A DNA stretch of 64,000 nt from Punica granatum (Eukaryota; Streptophyta; Magnoliopsida; Myrtales; Lythraceae): contig NC_045132.1 of the NCBI RefSeq assembly GCF_007655135.1, forward strand, positions 8,928,001 to 8,992,000. The letters are read 5' to 3'. The notes below the pieces were generated by a model. That model was not told the DNA's origin, searched no databases, and was given only the letters and a program-made list of their open reading frames with translations. Below, one piece after another: positions 1 to 11,995 of the stretch. Positions within the stretch are counted from its first letter, which is position 1. Each line of letters opens with the position of its first letter. Both the position numbers and the translations under genes were made by a program.

Positions 1-286
1 ACAGTTGGAAATTAGAGTTTTATCGAGGCAGTCCACCAATGACCGTTCCGGCGGCTCGAGACTCGTAAATTAATGCAGTTAGCAAATTTTTAATTAACTT
101 AAAATTTCACACACAGACAATCGGGACGTTAAACTTAGCTGAAATAAATCACGGACTCTTTTAAATGAATTGCACGAACTGGCCAATAATCTGTAATTGC
201 GTTAACAGTTAAAGAACTATTGGCCATGCCCTTTTTAAAATTCACAATTTCAAAAGCACCGAGATGCGTGTCACACGTAGCATGGA
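1..286 (+). repeat. LTR remnant G (Tat/Ogre-type, + sense)
   Basis: This stretch aligns by eye, as reverse complement, with the middle of the LTRs further right. The signature AATCGGGACGTT, then GAATTGCACGAA, then ATGCCCTTTTT occur in the same order as in the complement of 33000-33130. It is diverged and has no coding potential. It is the outermost layer of the nest and is cut at 287 by LTR E, which runs in the opposite sense. The left end lies outside the window. The family match is secure, but the limits are not. Confidence 0.65.
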
Positions 287-1935
287 TGTGCAGACCCGAA
301 TGTGCTCTCATCGAGGCTCGCATGCGCTCGACTGAATCACGTGGCTTGGGAGTATCCACCTTCTAGGGGGACGCGTGACGGACACGTGTGAGAAGGAGTC
401 GCCACTATCTGTGTATGATTCGAAGGTCGAGGGCTGGTGAGTTGCCCGGGTTCGAGTTCGAGGGTTCACGTTACGTGCAAGCTTATATCCCACACGCCCT
501 CTCAGTACTATAGCTTGCTAGACTTGCAATTTTATTTCATTTGCAGCGTGAATTAAGTTGTACTCAGCTTACACGCTTTGACACCAAAAATTCGGTAAAT
601 TAAACGATGTCGGTTGAGTATCCGAGAGAGAAGTAAACCCACCTGTCGGGAAATCAGTTCAATATCTTGCTTTACAACTCATCAAACCATGATGGTTGAA
701 TTCCTGCACGAACCGAAATCGCAAGATCTTGGGATTACTCTTGTTTGGGCAAGCATGGGACCGATACGTTAGTTCGACTCTCGGACCGTTCGCTCACTGA
801 CTGAGATTCTTACAGAATGAATGTACAAACTAAAATCTTTACAATGCTCTCAAAATAATACAACAAATTATAAATTACAAATAATCGAATCCCAGTCTTT
901 TCGCTTTCGGTTATTATTCCATTCCGACTCGTCGTGAGTTTAGGGAAATACCGAAAACTGAAATTCAACATGCGCTCTTAGTGAATAGGACGTTGGATCC
1001 TGTGATCGGTGATTAAGGCATTGGACCCTAACTGCAATGCGTCTTATGGGTCGAGCTCGACTCGTATGGACAAACAAGAGCAGAAAAGTAACAAACAACA
1101 TGTGAGTTACAGGCAAGTTGTTTGGCATTACCAAGTTTACGTGAGTTAATAGATTATTAACCCTGAGTGTTTTGGCATGCAAATGTCCTATGCTAAGCAA
1201 ACAAACGCGTGCAAAACATTTTGCATTCGGCTTTATTCAAGGACCTGACAGACATGATGTCTATAGTCAAGTCCTTTGTGCGTGGATTGCTTTTAAAGTT
1301 ATTATGTATTGTGACACTGCAATATCACTGAATATGCCGAACTCGTATTTTGACTCTAGATTTAGAACCTAAAGTCCCACCTATCCCTTCTCTAATGTTT
1401 GGTTAGGTCGAGTGAATGATTAATAAAGATTTTTGCATGTTTCGTGACAGAGATAACCGTTTTAGTTACCCGAATCTACGATAGGATTACAAAAACTCAT
1501 CAGTTAGATAAAAAAAAAGCTTCGTAGATGAACCTGCACCTGAACATGTAGTCTATTCTTATCCTGATACCGTAGTGTTTCTGTAAAGCTAACATTGAGG
1601 GTGTCGCTAAATTGTGAAAAGACGATTTTGCCCTTTATTTGAAAATTGTTTTCAGAAAAGGGAAACATCGCAGTGTGGGCCACCTCGATCTGTAGCCGGT
1701 GTTGACCAATCCCCGGATCTTTCATAATTGTGCAAGAATCCCGAAAAAGTCAAAGAACCGATCGATCTGTCCGGAAGTGATCTAGAAAGATCTTATGTAT
1801 CCTGACCTGAGTTACTTGAAATAAGGTAAAAACTCAAGTTGAGACACACAAGTCCTTTCTAAACGTCCGTGTTACATCGGACCGCGCGTTTCAAGATTTT
1901 GGAAATGCAAATTTTGAAAAGGGCATTAACGTCAT
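287..1935 (-). repeat. LTR E, left segment
   Basis: The order of landmarks is the same as in LTRs B and C: a GACGCGTGACGGACACG-like block near 370, GTTCACGTTACGTG near 464, the GGACCCT minisatellite near 975-1030, and GGGCATTAAC just before 1931. The last five bases (GTCAT, 1931-1935) are the target site of solo LTR F. It contains no gene. Confidence 0.8.
1931..1935. repeat. Target-site duplication of solo LTR F (left copy, GTCAT)
   Basis: GTCAT directly precedes the TGTCAGCACC start of LTR F and is repeated at 6585-6589 directly after its CCGTACA end. A 5 bp duplication is normal for Ty3/gypsy integration. Removing F and one copy restores a continuous LTR E. Confidence 0.9.
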
Positions 1936-4900
1936 TGTCAGCACCCCGTTTTGGCCCACCAGTTCAAACAACATCGTCAACAATAATTATGGCCATGACT
2001 TGAGCATAGATACAGAAGAAGGCTCGACAGAGCAGTAAGTTGCTATTCATCCTCAAGTCAATCGAGACAAGCAGATGATTCAAGCACATGACAAAAGAAC
2101 ATACAGAATCATCTAGCGATATACAGAGCAAATAGAGAGCCCAAATACCTTTCAAAACGACATTTTCAGAATACAATACGTACAGTGCTATTTTCCGCTA
2201 GTTCGCTCAACCATCAGAAGATAATCAATATTAGACTCCAAAAATCACTAGCGGTGCCAAATAGATGAAACGTGTCTTCAAACACATTTTGCAGATCATC
2301 TGATTTATACAGAATAACTTTCTATATACATACAACTTTTTAGTGGAAGTCCAAAAATGCCGGTTTCTCAAATAAAAGTGAATACTCGATGTTAGTTGCA
2401 GCCAAGTCCCATAAACATACAGAGCACGAGCAGTGCTTCAAATTGTCCTTTGGAAGCCACACAGACACTTCGAATGATTCCCGAGCGACATAACGAGCAT
2501 ACCTTCCTTCAGAAATGCATAATCGGAGACTGGTCTGACGAAATAACGGCAAACGAAGTTGACCCTGCATTGCCCTGAAAACTCTAGCGGACAGATGCAA
2601 TTGGGCAAAACAGATATCAAAACCCTTTTTAGTTTCCCGAGTAACCTCCGAGGAGCAAAAAAGGTCGTTTTTAATGGAAACCCATATCTGAAGGTCCTTT
2701 TTGCGGAAACTTGACGCCGGACAGCTGCCCTACACAATGCTAGCCATCCCAAGGCTCAATGTGGAATCATCGGACTAAACAGAGATCACAGTGATCTCCA
2801 GATCACCTGAGAAACTCAGAAAGCAATTTGAAAAATCCAATTTCAGCCTCCTGGGACGTCTCCGGCTCCACATTCACAATACTGGCTTAATGGTCAACTA
2901 TTCATTCCAACTGACAATGTATATCAAAATGACCAACGCAGAACACAGATGCAAGATATGCTACCATACTTCGCTCTGATCGCTTAAAACGAGCAAAACC
3001 GGCTTCCGAGCCTCATGATTACACGAAGCATTTTCTCATGAAAAATGGCCATCTTAGGCTCATCGGGATCGTTTCCTTGCGCACATTGTCAATACGTCGT
3101 TCTTTCGAATCACGAAGTTTGAACATGTGACCAATCGACACCTGAATTTTCCCGACTCACCTCCCACCCAAGCGGGACCCACGGCATAGTCTTCCCCTTT
3201 GCTCAAGACAAAGCTAGCCACCATTGCCCACTTGCATTGAAAATATCCTAAGTCTTTCTCTTTTACACTCCAACTTCCCATCCATCTCCATTAATGCATT
3301 TTAACTCTTCTTCTTTAATTCCATGGTTCAAACTCATCCTTATCTCCATTAAGAAACCGCCCAAGCCTTAGGATGCCCTTAATCAAGCTTTTCTCACTTA
3401 ATTGCACTTAATCTTTGCCTATATATACCCTTTATGTCATTATGCTAATCACAACTTACTTCATGCCATCTCTCTAGCATTTCTCACTCTTCAAATCCTC
3501 TCAACTCCTTCAAGCAAATTGCAGCCCATAGCTCAGCAAAAACTAAGCAAAAACCCTCAAGACTTAAGTCGAAATTACGATGATCATCATCCCGGTTTAA
3601 ATCCAAACTTCACCAAACTTCATATCCCACATTTTTTCGACCCCCTCTATCCATTTCCGAGCTTAGATTTTAAGTTTGAAACCTCCAACATCCCGAACTA
3701 GGTGTGGTCAGTACAGGTCCAGAAACTGTCCTCTGGTGGCAGCAGCCGGCCTTGTGCCCCAAGCCATCTCTTTAACCGGGCCACTTCTTGGAGTTTTTGC
3801 TCGAGCCGATCCTTAAGCACTCCCCAAGGGTCTTCCAGGAGGAAGGAGCCATCAAGCAACCCATTAAAACCCACTCAAAGTCAAGCTTTTCCAAACCGGA
3901 TAAAAAAAGACAGTTTTGAGCTTATCGGGTTTTCTTGTCTTTTCAAGTTAACGCAAGTTCTCGCACGTCACGAGCCACCTGTAGTCACCTCCAGCACCCT
4001 CTAGGGAGATGTCATAGCCCGGGCCAGCTCGTGCAACCATCCCGAGCCACCGATGCAAGCTAACCAAAATCGGGTGCCTTCTCGGGTGAACAGTACTGCC
4101 CAGGCATCCGAATTCCAAAAAGCTTTTTCCAGCCGTTTTTCCAACTTGTCCTTGACCCTCGAGGCTAGGTATAACCATTCTCGACTTAGAGAAGTTAAGA
4201 CTTTTATATTATCTTTGCGTTTGTGGGGTTATAAGACGGTTCAAGACCGGTTTACATGCAAAGTTTACATTTTCATGCGTTTTTACGTTATGTCATGCAT
4301 GTCTTAATCGTTTAATGTGTTAATCATGTCGGGAACGGGCTTAAATCAGAGTCGAGGAGATTGATTTGGCTCGGAATGACCAAAGGAGCTCTCGGCTTAA
4401 CTTTTGGAAAAGTATCTGAGAGTTCTTCTTGATTTTTCTAGGCCATGACCTGCCTCCTTGCCCCAACCTAAATTATTTTTCGAGTTTTATGTTTTTCCAC
4501 ATTCATGGAGTCGGTATCGTTTTATTGATTCCATAAATAACATGTTTGTGCGTGTTTATATGTTTAAATGCGTTTTTCAATATCATGGCGATACCGACTT
4601 TGCAAAAATCATGTTATTTATTGTGTTTAATGTTTGAGTATGCGAGAAATAGTCGAAATTAGGTTAAAGAAAACGCTTGAAACCCGAAATGGGTCAAGGA
4701 AACCCACGGCTATTCCCAAGAGGAAATAGCCGAGAGTTCCTTGACCTATTCGGGTCAAGAACGGTCTCTTTACCTCAATGAAATCCATTTCTTGGATTTT
4801 GTGCAAAATTGTAAATTTCAATATCGTTGCAATCCCCGCGTTAAAATTCATGTTAGAATATTGTTTTCCAAACAAAATACATGGATTCATGTATCGATGA

Positions 4901-6584
4901 CTCTTTCGGGGCCATTTGGGTTCCGAGGGTATTTTGGTCATTTTTACCAAATTATCCTCGACCTTCCTGGACTCGTATTGGTCGCCGTGTCATGAATTGT
5001 TTTCATTATATTGAGCTTTTCAGGTACTCAGACTTCATTTAGTGGATCAATTCTTGATCTGTCTGATTGTTTGTAACCTGCACATTTGCTGCATTCGGTA
5101 TTTAATTTTAAGATGTAATCCACAAACGGGTGAATCGGAATGCTCACATGATTAAACCCGCTTAACACTGACAAATCTTCAATGAATTGGCAATTAAAGG
5201 GCATAATCGTGTTTTCACAATTCAGCGACACCCCTAGGGTTAGCTTGATAGAAACACTACGGTATCAGGATATGAACGGGCTACCTGTTTAGGTGCAGGT
5301 TCATATGCAAAGCCTTTTCTTATCCACTGATGAGTTTCTGTCATCCTAGCATAGACTCGGGTAACTAGAACGGTTATCTCTGTCAGAAAACATGCAAAAT
5401 GCTGATTAACCTTTCACTCGACCTAACCAAATACTAGATAATATTTAGGAAGAATTCTAGATTCCATATCTAGAGTCAAAACATGAGTTTGACTAATTCA
5501 GTAGAAATTCAGTGTCACAATACAGGACAACTGTAAAAGTAATCCACACATACGAGATTTGACTCTCTTTTTCAAGTTTTCAAAACAAAGTCGAATGCAA
5601 AATGTTTTACATGATTGTTTGCTTAGAATATGGCATTTGCTTGCAAAATACCCCTGAGTTAACAACTTGTTAATCCACATACACTCGGCAATAACAAATA
5701 CATTATCTGCAATTTGCATGTTGTTTATTACTTTTTTACTCTTGTTTGTCCATGCGAGTCGAGCCTGACCCATAGGACACATTGCACTTGGGGTTCAACG
5801 CCCTAATCATCAAACACAGGGTCCACGCCTTATTCACTGAGAGCTCAGTTGAATTTCAGTTTTTCGATTTTTCCTTGAACTTACGGCGAGTTGGAGCGGA
5901 ATAATAACTGAAAGTGAACTGACCGAGATTCAATCATTTGTAATTTGTATTTATTGTTTTGAGAGCACTGTAAGGATTTATTTTGTACATTCATTCTGTA
6001 AGAATTCCAGTCGGTGAGCGAACGGTCCGAGAGTCGAATCAATTGAATCGGTCCAATGTTTGCCCAGACAAGAGTAATACCAAAATTTCGTGGTTAAGGT
6101 TCATGTGGGAATTCAAACATCATAGTTTGATGAACTGTAATGCAAGATTATGAACCGATTCCCCAACACGCGGGTTTACTTTGCTCTCGGCTTCTCAATT
6201 GACATCATTTAATTCACCGAATTTTCGGTGTCAAAACGTGCGAGTCGAGCGCAACTTAATTCACGCGGTAAATAATTAAAACATGCAAGCCTAGCAAGTT
6301 AGAGTACCGAAAGGGCGTGCGGGATATAGGGCCGCACATAACATGAACCCCCGAACTCGGACTTTCCGGTTCCACATGACCACTGCCTTAGCAAAACTAG
6401 GTGTTTCATACCTCTAGACCCGGTTAACTTATCAACCCTCAATCTTCGGGTCGTAAAATGATAAGTGGCAACTTCTTCTCAAGCGTGTCCGTCACACATC
6501 CCCGGAAAGGTAGACACTCCCAAGCCACGCGATCCAAAAGCACGCATGCGGGCCCCGACGAGAGTCCACATTCGGGTCCGTACA
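1936..6584 (+). mobile_element. Solo LTR F (Tat/Ogre-type, 4.65 kb, + sense)
   Basis: It starts TGTCAGCACCCCGTTTTGG and ends GGGTCCGTACA, exactly the reverse-complement ends of LTRs B and C, so its sense is + and opposite to the host LTR E. It is flanked by a perfect 5 bp duplication (GTCAT). There is no primer site, coding region or second LTR, so it is a solo LTR left by recombination between the two LTRs of one insertion. The TATA box at 3420 marks the U3/R side. Reading frames inside are not conserved in the other LTRs and are not called genes. Confidence 0.9.
3420..3427 (+). promoter_or_regulatory. TATA box of LTR F
   Basis: TTTGCCTATATATACCC sits where the other LTRs of the family have GCCTATAAAT, followed by a pyrimidine-rich stretch with CTCTCTAGC. 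This places transcription start about 30 bases downstream and confirms + sense for F. The position is inferred from motif and conservation only. Confidence 0.6.
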
Positions 6585-6589
6585 GTCAT
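6585..6589. repeat. Target-site duplication of solo LTR F (right copy, GTCAT)
   Basis: This is identical to 1931-1935. The following TTGACAACTTATCGACGCGAG continues LTR E and matches the TTCGTCGATGCGAGTTAC region of LTR C near 13865. Confidence 0.9.
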
Positions 6590-9500
6590 TTGACAACTTA
6601 TCGACGCGAGTTATCAGTTAATGACCAATTCATGCAAGTTTATCAGTGTCAAGTGGGTTTAATCATGTGAGCGTCCCGATTAATCCGTTTGTGGATTTAT
6701 TGCTTGTAAATTATTACCGAATGTAGTAGATGTGCTAGTTGCAGACAATCAGACAAATCATGAATTGATCCACTAAATGGGGTGTGAGTATCCAAAAAGC
6801 TTAATTTAATGAAAACAATTCATGACACAACGACCAAGACGGATCTAGGAAGGTCGAGGATAATTTGGTCAAAATAACCAAAATACCCTCAGAACCCAAA
6901 TGGCCCCTAAAGAGTCATCGATACACGAATCCATGCATTTTGTTTGGAAAACGACATTTTAAAATGAATTTTAACGCGGGATTTGCGATAATATTGAAAT
7001 TGAAAATTGCACAAAATTCGAGAAATGAATTTCATCGAGGTAAAGAGACCGTTCTTGACCCTAATAAGGTCAAAAAACTCTCAGCTTTTTCTTCTTGAGG
7101 ATAGCCGTGGGCTTCCTTGACCCGTTTTGGTTTTCAAGTGGTCTCTTTAACCTAATTTACAAAGTGTTAAACACAATAAATAACACGTATTTTACAAAGT
7201 CGATATCGTCATGATTTTAGAAAACGCATTTAAACATACAAGCATGTTCAAACACGTTATTTATGGAATCGATAAAACGCCGACCTCATGGATGAGGGAA
7301 AAACATGAAAATTTGGGAAACGATATAAATCGGGGCAAGGAAACCGGTTATAACCCGAAGAACCAGAAAATAAAAGGCTCTCGGTCACCTTTCCTCAAAG
7401 GGAAACGGTGAGCTCCCTTTGTCGTCCCGGTTTAAAACTGTCTCCCCGACTTCGATTTAAACATTTCCGACATGCTAACACGTTAAAAAATAATGAATAT
7501 GCATGATATACTGTAAAAATGCATAAAAGTATGAACTTTGCATGCAAACCGGTTTCAAACCGTCTTATTGCCCCTCAAACGCAAAGATAATGTAAAAGCT
7601 TTAACTTTTATAAGTCAAGAAAAGTTATACCTAGTCTCGGGATGCGGAAAAAGTCAGGTTGGACCACTGGTGGTCGGGTTTGGGATTGTTTTGGCTTGCA
7701 GACCCGAATTGTAGCAACAGACTTGACTGGAGGTTCTTTGAGCCGACTAGACACCCGGGAGAAAATAGGTCAGTTCGGGCGACTCGGGTGGTTTCTCGGA
7801 CAGTGCTCACTGTTCCGGATAGCCAAGAGGATGCTTAACGTCCCTGCGTGGTTTAGAGAGGAGTATGCGTGTCGATTTTTCGAAAATCAAGAGCATAGTC
7901 GGGTTAGTAAACAAAAAACATGCCCAACTAGGCCAAAACAGACCCGAATGATACCCGGTAAAGAAACGGCTCTCCCGGAGGCTTCCGATTGTATTTTGCT
8001 GCAAGGTCGATGGCTCCCAACTCCTAAGAGAACCTCTGAGGTGGCTGTGGTAGTCGTTTGGTTTCAGTGGTCTCGGTTTGACCCATATAGCCATGCAAAG
8101 ATCAAGCAAAACAGAGCACACCAAGGAACAAACCTGACTGGGTAAGTTTCGGGTCGGACGTCACAACGGTAGCTCCCAATGGAATTTTGCTGCAAGGTTG
8201 GTGGCTCCCAACTCCTAAGAGACCATCGGAGGTGACCGTGGTGGTCGTTGGAAGAAAAAGGTCTCGGGTCGACCCGATCTGCAAGGAAAACCGCAAGTGA
8301 GCCAGAAAATTCGACCCGACTGGGCAATCAGTCTGTTTCTTCTTGCTGGGTCAAAACTAGCGAGTTTTTCCGGGATCTCTCAACTCCTAGACACCCTTAG
8401 GTCATATATGGAGGTGGTTGATGGGTTTTGGCAAGCTCAAACCGATTTGTAAGGCTAGGAAACCCGGGTTGGAAAATCTGACCCGAAATGGGTAAAAAAT
8501 AGTTCGGTTCTGTGGTTCTATGGCTTAGAGGCTTCGGAAATGGGCTGAAAGAGTCGAAAACATGTGGGATATGAAGTTTGATCAAGTTCGAATTTAAGCC
8601 GGGATGGTGATCACCATGATTCCGACTTAAGTTCTTGAGGGTTTTGCTTGGTTTTCTCCTTGCTGAAGCTTGCTGCGGTTTTCTTCAAGTTCTTGAGAGC
8701 ATTTGAAAAGTAAGAAAGTTTGTGAGAGAGTGCTTGAAGGTAAGTGATTAGCTTAATGACTTAAAGAGTATATATAGGTAAGCTTAAGTGCAATTAAGGA
8801 AAGAAAAGTGCAATTAAGGGCAAGGATTAGGGGGATCCGAATTTGCTAATGGGGATGGAGATGAATCTCCACCAAGTATCTTGATGAAGAAGATCCAAGA
8901 AGCATTAATGGAGATGGATGGGAAGTTGGAGTGTAGAAGAAGAACACTTATATATTTCTTGGGCAAGTTGAGCAAGAAGACTTGGAGGGTGGCCAAGGGT
9001 AAGATGAGGCTGCCCATGACCGGTCATGGACCCCACGGGTCGTGAGGTAGGGTCGGGATGAAGTTTGGATCTCAATTGATCGCGTGTTCGAGGTTCGTGG
9101 CTTAAACAAACGTCAAATTGTCAATGCTCGCGCGAAAACGGTTCAAACGAGCCAAAGATTGCCCATTTTACATAAAAGAATGCTCGTGTGGTTTTTAGGC
9201 TCGGCAGCCAGTTTTGCTCATTTGAGGCGATCAGAGCAAAGTTAGTCGTTTCTGAGAATGAATCTCGTGTCTGCATTCCGCATTTGTCATTTTGACGTAC
9301 ATTGTTAATCAAACTGAATATTTGATCAATAAGCCGATATTATAAATGTGAAGCCAGAGACATCCTAGGAGTCCGAAGTCGGATTTCTCAAAAGGCTTTC
9401 TATGTTGCTTGGGTGATTCGGAGATCACTACGATCTTTGTTCATTAAAAACAAGCCTCAAAGGATTAGAAAAATGCATCCGAGACCCTAAAAACACTGGT

Positions 9501-9684
9501 CATAGGGCCTAGATGAATTGTGCAATTCCGTCTAAGGATTTCACATTGAGTCTTGAGATAAGTAGCACTGGATTGGCCAATCATTCGACATCAAGTTTCC
9601 GCGAAAAGGACCTTCGGTTATGAATTTCTATTAAAAACGGTCTTTTCTACTCTTCGGAAGTCATTCGGAAAACTGGAAGGGATT
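6590..9684 (-). repeat. LTR E, right segment
   Basis: It continues LTR E after the solo LTR. Landmarks shared with LTR C include GTCCCGATTAA near 6673, GGTCGAGGATAATTTGGTCAA near 6852, and GAGATCACTACGATCT near 9421. The U3 side holds a 191 bp-period direct duplication (7992-8060 and 8183-8250, sharing TTTTGCTGCAAGGT and TGGCTCCCAACTCCTAAGAG). The segment stops inside the region equivalent to LTR C near 16310. Its exact boundary with element D is uncertain by some tens of bases. It contains no gene; the open frame at 7642-8145 is not conserved in sister LTRs. Confidence 0.75.
8766..8777 (-). promoter_or_regulatory. TATA box of LTR E
   Basis: On the - strand this reads CCTATATATACTC, at the same relative place as in LTRs A, B and C, followed by pyrimidine-rich transcript-leader-like sequence. 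It supports - sense for E. Confidence 0.55.
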
Positions 9685-10313
9685 GATGTGCCCAAAAATG
9701 CAGTCCAGGACAAGGCCAGATCTAGTTTGGGTCCTATCACGCGTTCCATGGCCAAGAAGCTTGCTGCAACTCTCCCCGGGACCTTTACCTTAAATGCTTG
9801 GAAAAAGGAGACAAGGAGTCCAGCCCAAAGTGATGGCCCATATTTTAAAAGACTTCAACTGTTACGAGAAGATAATATTTCTATAATATAGTTTCTCTTA
9901 ATTAGATATTATTTCCTATGTTAGCTTGAATCAGCAGTCTTATGTTTCTTATTTCAGCTTACTACCTTATTCTATTTTAGGAAAGTAATCTAGAGGAAAT
10001 TAGATATCAGTTTCCTATTCTAGAGTCAAGGGGGGTGTCTTTCCTCTATATAAATATGCACCTTATTGTAAGGGAGGAGCTCAGACAATGAATAAATACT
10101 TTTGAATGAAATTGCTTAGAGCGTTTCTTCACTTTTCTTATCTGAACAGGTTCATTGTTTAGTGGCGAAAACCCCGATTCTTATCGTTCATCCTTGAGCG
10201 TGGCGAATCAAAACGACTTTTCTTACTCGTGGTGAGTTATCTTATCGAGTGAGTTTAATTGGTTCTACCCTCCACCCTTCTTTCTTGTCAAGTTCTGGTT
10301 CATGAGCTTATCA
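9685..10313 (+). repeat. 5' LTR of element D
   Basis: Its right end is set by the CA at 10312-10313, two bases before the primer site. A TATA box (TCTATATAAATATG, 10045) and an AATAAA (10091) lie inside it in the expected order. The left end is not certain: no clear TG with flanking duplication was found and it grades into LTR E. Its first 200 bases carry an open frame (9688-9891) with LGPITRSMAKKL, which resembles the tail of chromovirus polyproteins. This suggests that pol in this family runs into the 3' LTR. Confidence 0.65.
10045..10056 (+). promoter_or_regulatory. TATA box of LTR D
   Basis: TCTATATAAATA lies about 270 bases before the LTR end and 35 bases before AATAAA, the arrangement of a compact LTR promoter. 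Confidence 0.65.
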
Positions 10314-10315
10314 TT

Positions 10316-10333
10316 TGGTATCAGAGCTTAAGG
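10316..10333 (+). other. Primer binding site of D (initiator tRNA-Met)
   Basis: TGGTATCAGAGC is complementary to the 3' end of plant initiator tRNA-Met and is the standard primer site of many Ty3/gypsy and copia elements. It lies two bases after the LTR end and 80 bases before the gag start codon. Confidence 0.9.
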
Positions 10334-10412
10334 TTCTGTTCTTGTTGGCCGAGTGAAACAGTGAAGAAGTGTATACACAAGTGTTTAGTGAGGAATTACT
10401 TTGGGAAACACA

Positions 10413-11291
10413 ATGGATGAGGAAAACGTCCATCAGGTTTCAAGGGGACTCACACTTGAGCAAGCCCAGTTCCTTGGGTTCTAGCGGGGGCAAGATGAGC
10501 TCTCTGCATGGCTCGATCTGGTGATCCAAGCTCTTGAGCGAATGGCTGTGGCTCCTGCTCCTCCGCAACGTGCACATCGAGTTCCTAGACGGAATGTTCG
10601 AGTGGAAGATGAAGTTGACCTAGAGGATGAATTTCCTGAAGAAGAAGAGCAGCCGGTTCCACGAAGGCAGCAAAGGGGAGTCAGTAACAATCTCAAGCTA
10701 AAGTTTCCGCAATTCAAAGGCACGAGTTCCCCTAAAGAGTACCTCCAGTGGGTCCAGCGCGTCGATAAGGTCTTCAAATGCTATGAGTACTCCGAAGCCC
10801 AGAAGTGTCAACATGCTGCCCTCGAGTTCACCGATTATGCGAATCTATGGCGGGAAAACTTAAAGGCGCGGCGAAAAAGAGATAGGGAAGATGGGATTCG
10901 TAGTTGGCGGGAGATGAAGCGCATCATGCATAGAAGATTCGTGCCCGAGTACTACAAGCAAGATTTGTTCCTCAAACTACAGAGTATTCGTCAGGGAGGT
11001 ATGTCCGCTGAAGATTATGTCATGGAGTTCGAAATGTTGTCGATGAGATGCAAACTGAGTGAGCCACGGGAGCAGACCATTGCTTGATTTATTGGTGGCT
11101 TGAACAAGGAAATTGCGGATGTTGTGGAGTTACAGCCTTATGTCTTTTTGGAAGATGTGATTACGCTGGCCAGTAAGGTGGAAAAGCAGCGAAAACGCAG
11201 AAAACTCAATGCATCGCGAGTGCTTTACCCAAAACTAGTGGCTGCTAGTTCAAGATCTTCTTCGAAGTGGAATGCGCAGCAGAAGATGTAG
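10413..11291 (+). pseudogene. gag: gag of element D (broken)
   Basis: This is capsid-type gag of a plant chromovirus-type element. I start it at the ATG at 10413 because the frame is continuous with the conserved domain from 10521. It has an acidic and basic N-terminal linker, then the gag core (LKLKFPQFKGTSSPKEYLQW, EFTDYANLW, RSWREMKRIMHRRFVP, GGMSAEDYVMEFEML), then [16 protein letters not shown] and a basic stretch. In-frame stops: TAG at 10482, TGA at 11085 (where relatives have an arginine, so probably CGA to TGA) and TAG at 11289. After that the frame shifts before the zinc knuckle. Gag would assemble the cytoplasmic particle; this copy cannot make a full protein. Confidence 0.85.
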
Positions 11292-11371
11292 GAGGCTCTC
11301 AAAGGCCTTAAGCTTAGGCGACAAAGGGAAATGAGAAGCACACTGATCCGCAATGCCTTGTTCGGAGCCGA

Positions 11372-11995
11372 GACATCAAGTGCTTCAAATGTCTTGGATT
11401 AGGACACATAGCTTCCCAATGTCCGAATCGGCGAGTGATAACCATCCAGAGCACTCAAGAGATCGAGAGTGAAGATGAAGGGGTAGATGAGGAGGTTTCT
11501 AGAGGTGCGCGGGGAGAGAATGTAGAGTTTTCCAATGAGGGTGGGATGCTCATGATTTGTCGAGTCTTGAGTTCCAAAACAAAGCTGGAAGAAGAACAAC
11601 GGGAGAATCTCTTCCGAACTCGGTGCACCATCCAAAATAAGGTGTGCGGAGTTATCATCAACAGTAGGAGTTGCACCAATGTTGCTTCTACGACCTTGGT
11701 GGAGAAGCTGAATCTGGCTACTATAAAGCATCCATGCCCCTATAAGTTGAGATGGCTGAATGATCAAGGCGAGGCACGAGTTACTCAGCAAGTTTGTATT
11801 CCATTCTCAATTGGGAAGACATATAAAGATGAAGTAGTATGTGACATGGTTCCGATGAGTGCAAGTCATCTTCTATTGGGAAGACCGTGGCAGTACAATA
11901 GGAGGGCTTTCTACGATGGATATAAGAATACTTATTCATTCACCAAAGAAGGGAAGAGTATTGTGCTAGCACCGCTTAGTCCACAGCAAGTGTAG
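11372..11995 (+). pseudogene. zinc knuckle and protease of element D (broken)
   Basis: A CCHC knuckle (CFKCLGLGHIASQC, from 11381) is followed by an acidic linker and a retropepsin-like domain. The domain has IQNKVCGVIINSRSC, a KLRWLNDQGE segment, and ends with SHLLLGRPWQ, the usual second protease motif. The catalytic aspartate is lost: the site reads I-N-S-R-S (AAC at 11660), where relatives have an acidic D followed by G or S. The frame differs from upstream gag, so one frameshift lies between 11291 and 11381, and it stops with TAG at 11993. Protease would cut Gag-Pol; this copy is inactive. Confidence 0.8.

Larger units (their letters stand above)
287..9684 (-). mobile_element. Element E: Tat/Ogre-type LTR, interrupted twice
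   Basis: The LTR starts at TGTGCAGACCCGAATGT (287), matching the 5'-most bases of LTRs C, A and B on the + strand. It runs to 1935, is interrupted by solo LTR F (1936-6584), resumes at 6585 and can be followed to about 9684, where chromovirus-like element D begins. The expected LTR end (a GGGGTGCTGACA-type sequence) is absent, so this is an incomplete LTR and no internal region of E is visible. The sense is -, judged from LTR polarity and the TATA box near 8770. Small open frames within it are random. Confidence 0.8.

Noticed and set aside
7642..8145. 167-residue frame in LTR E
   Set aside because: It spans a private duplication in a non-coding LTR and is broken in all sister LTRs.
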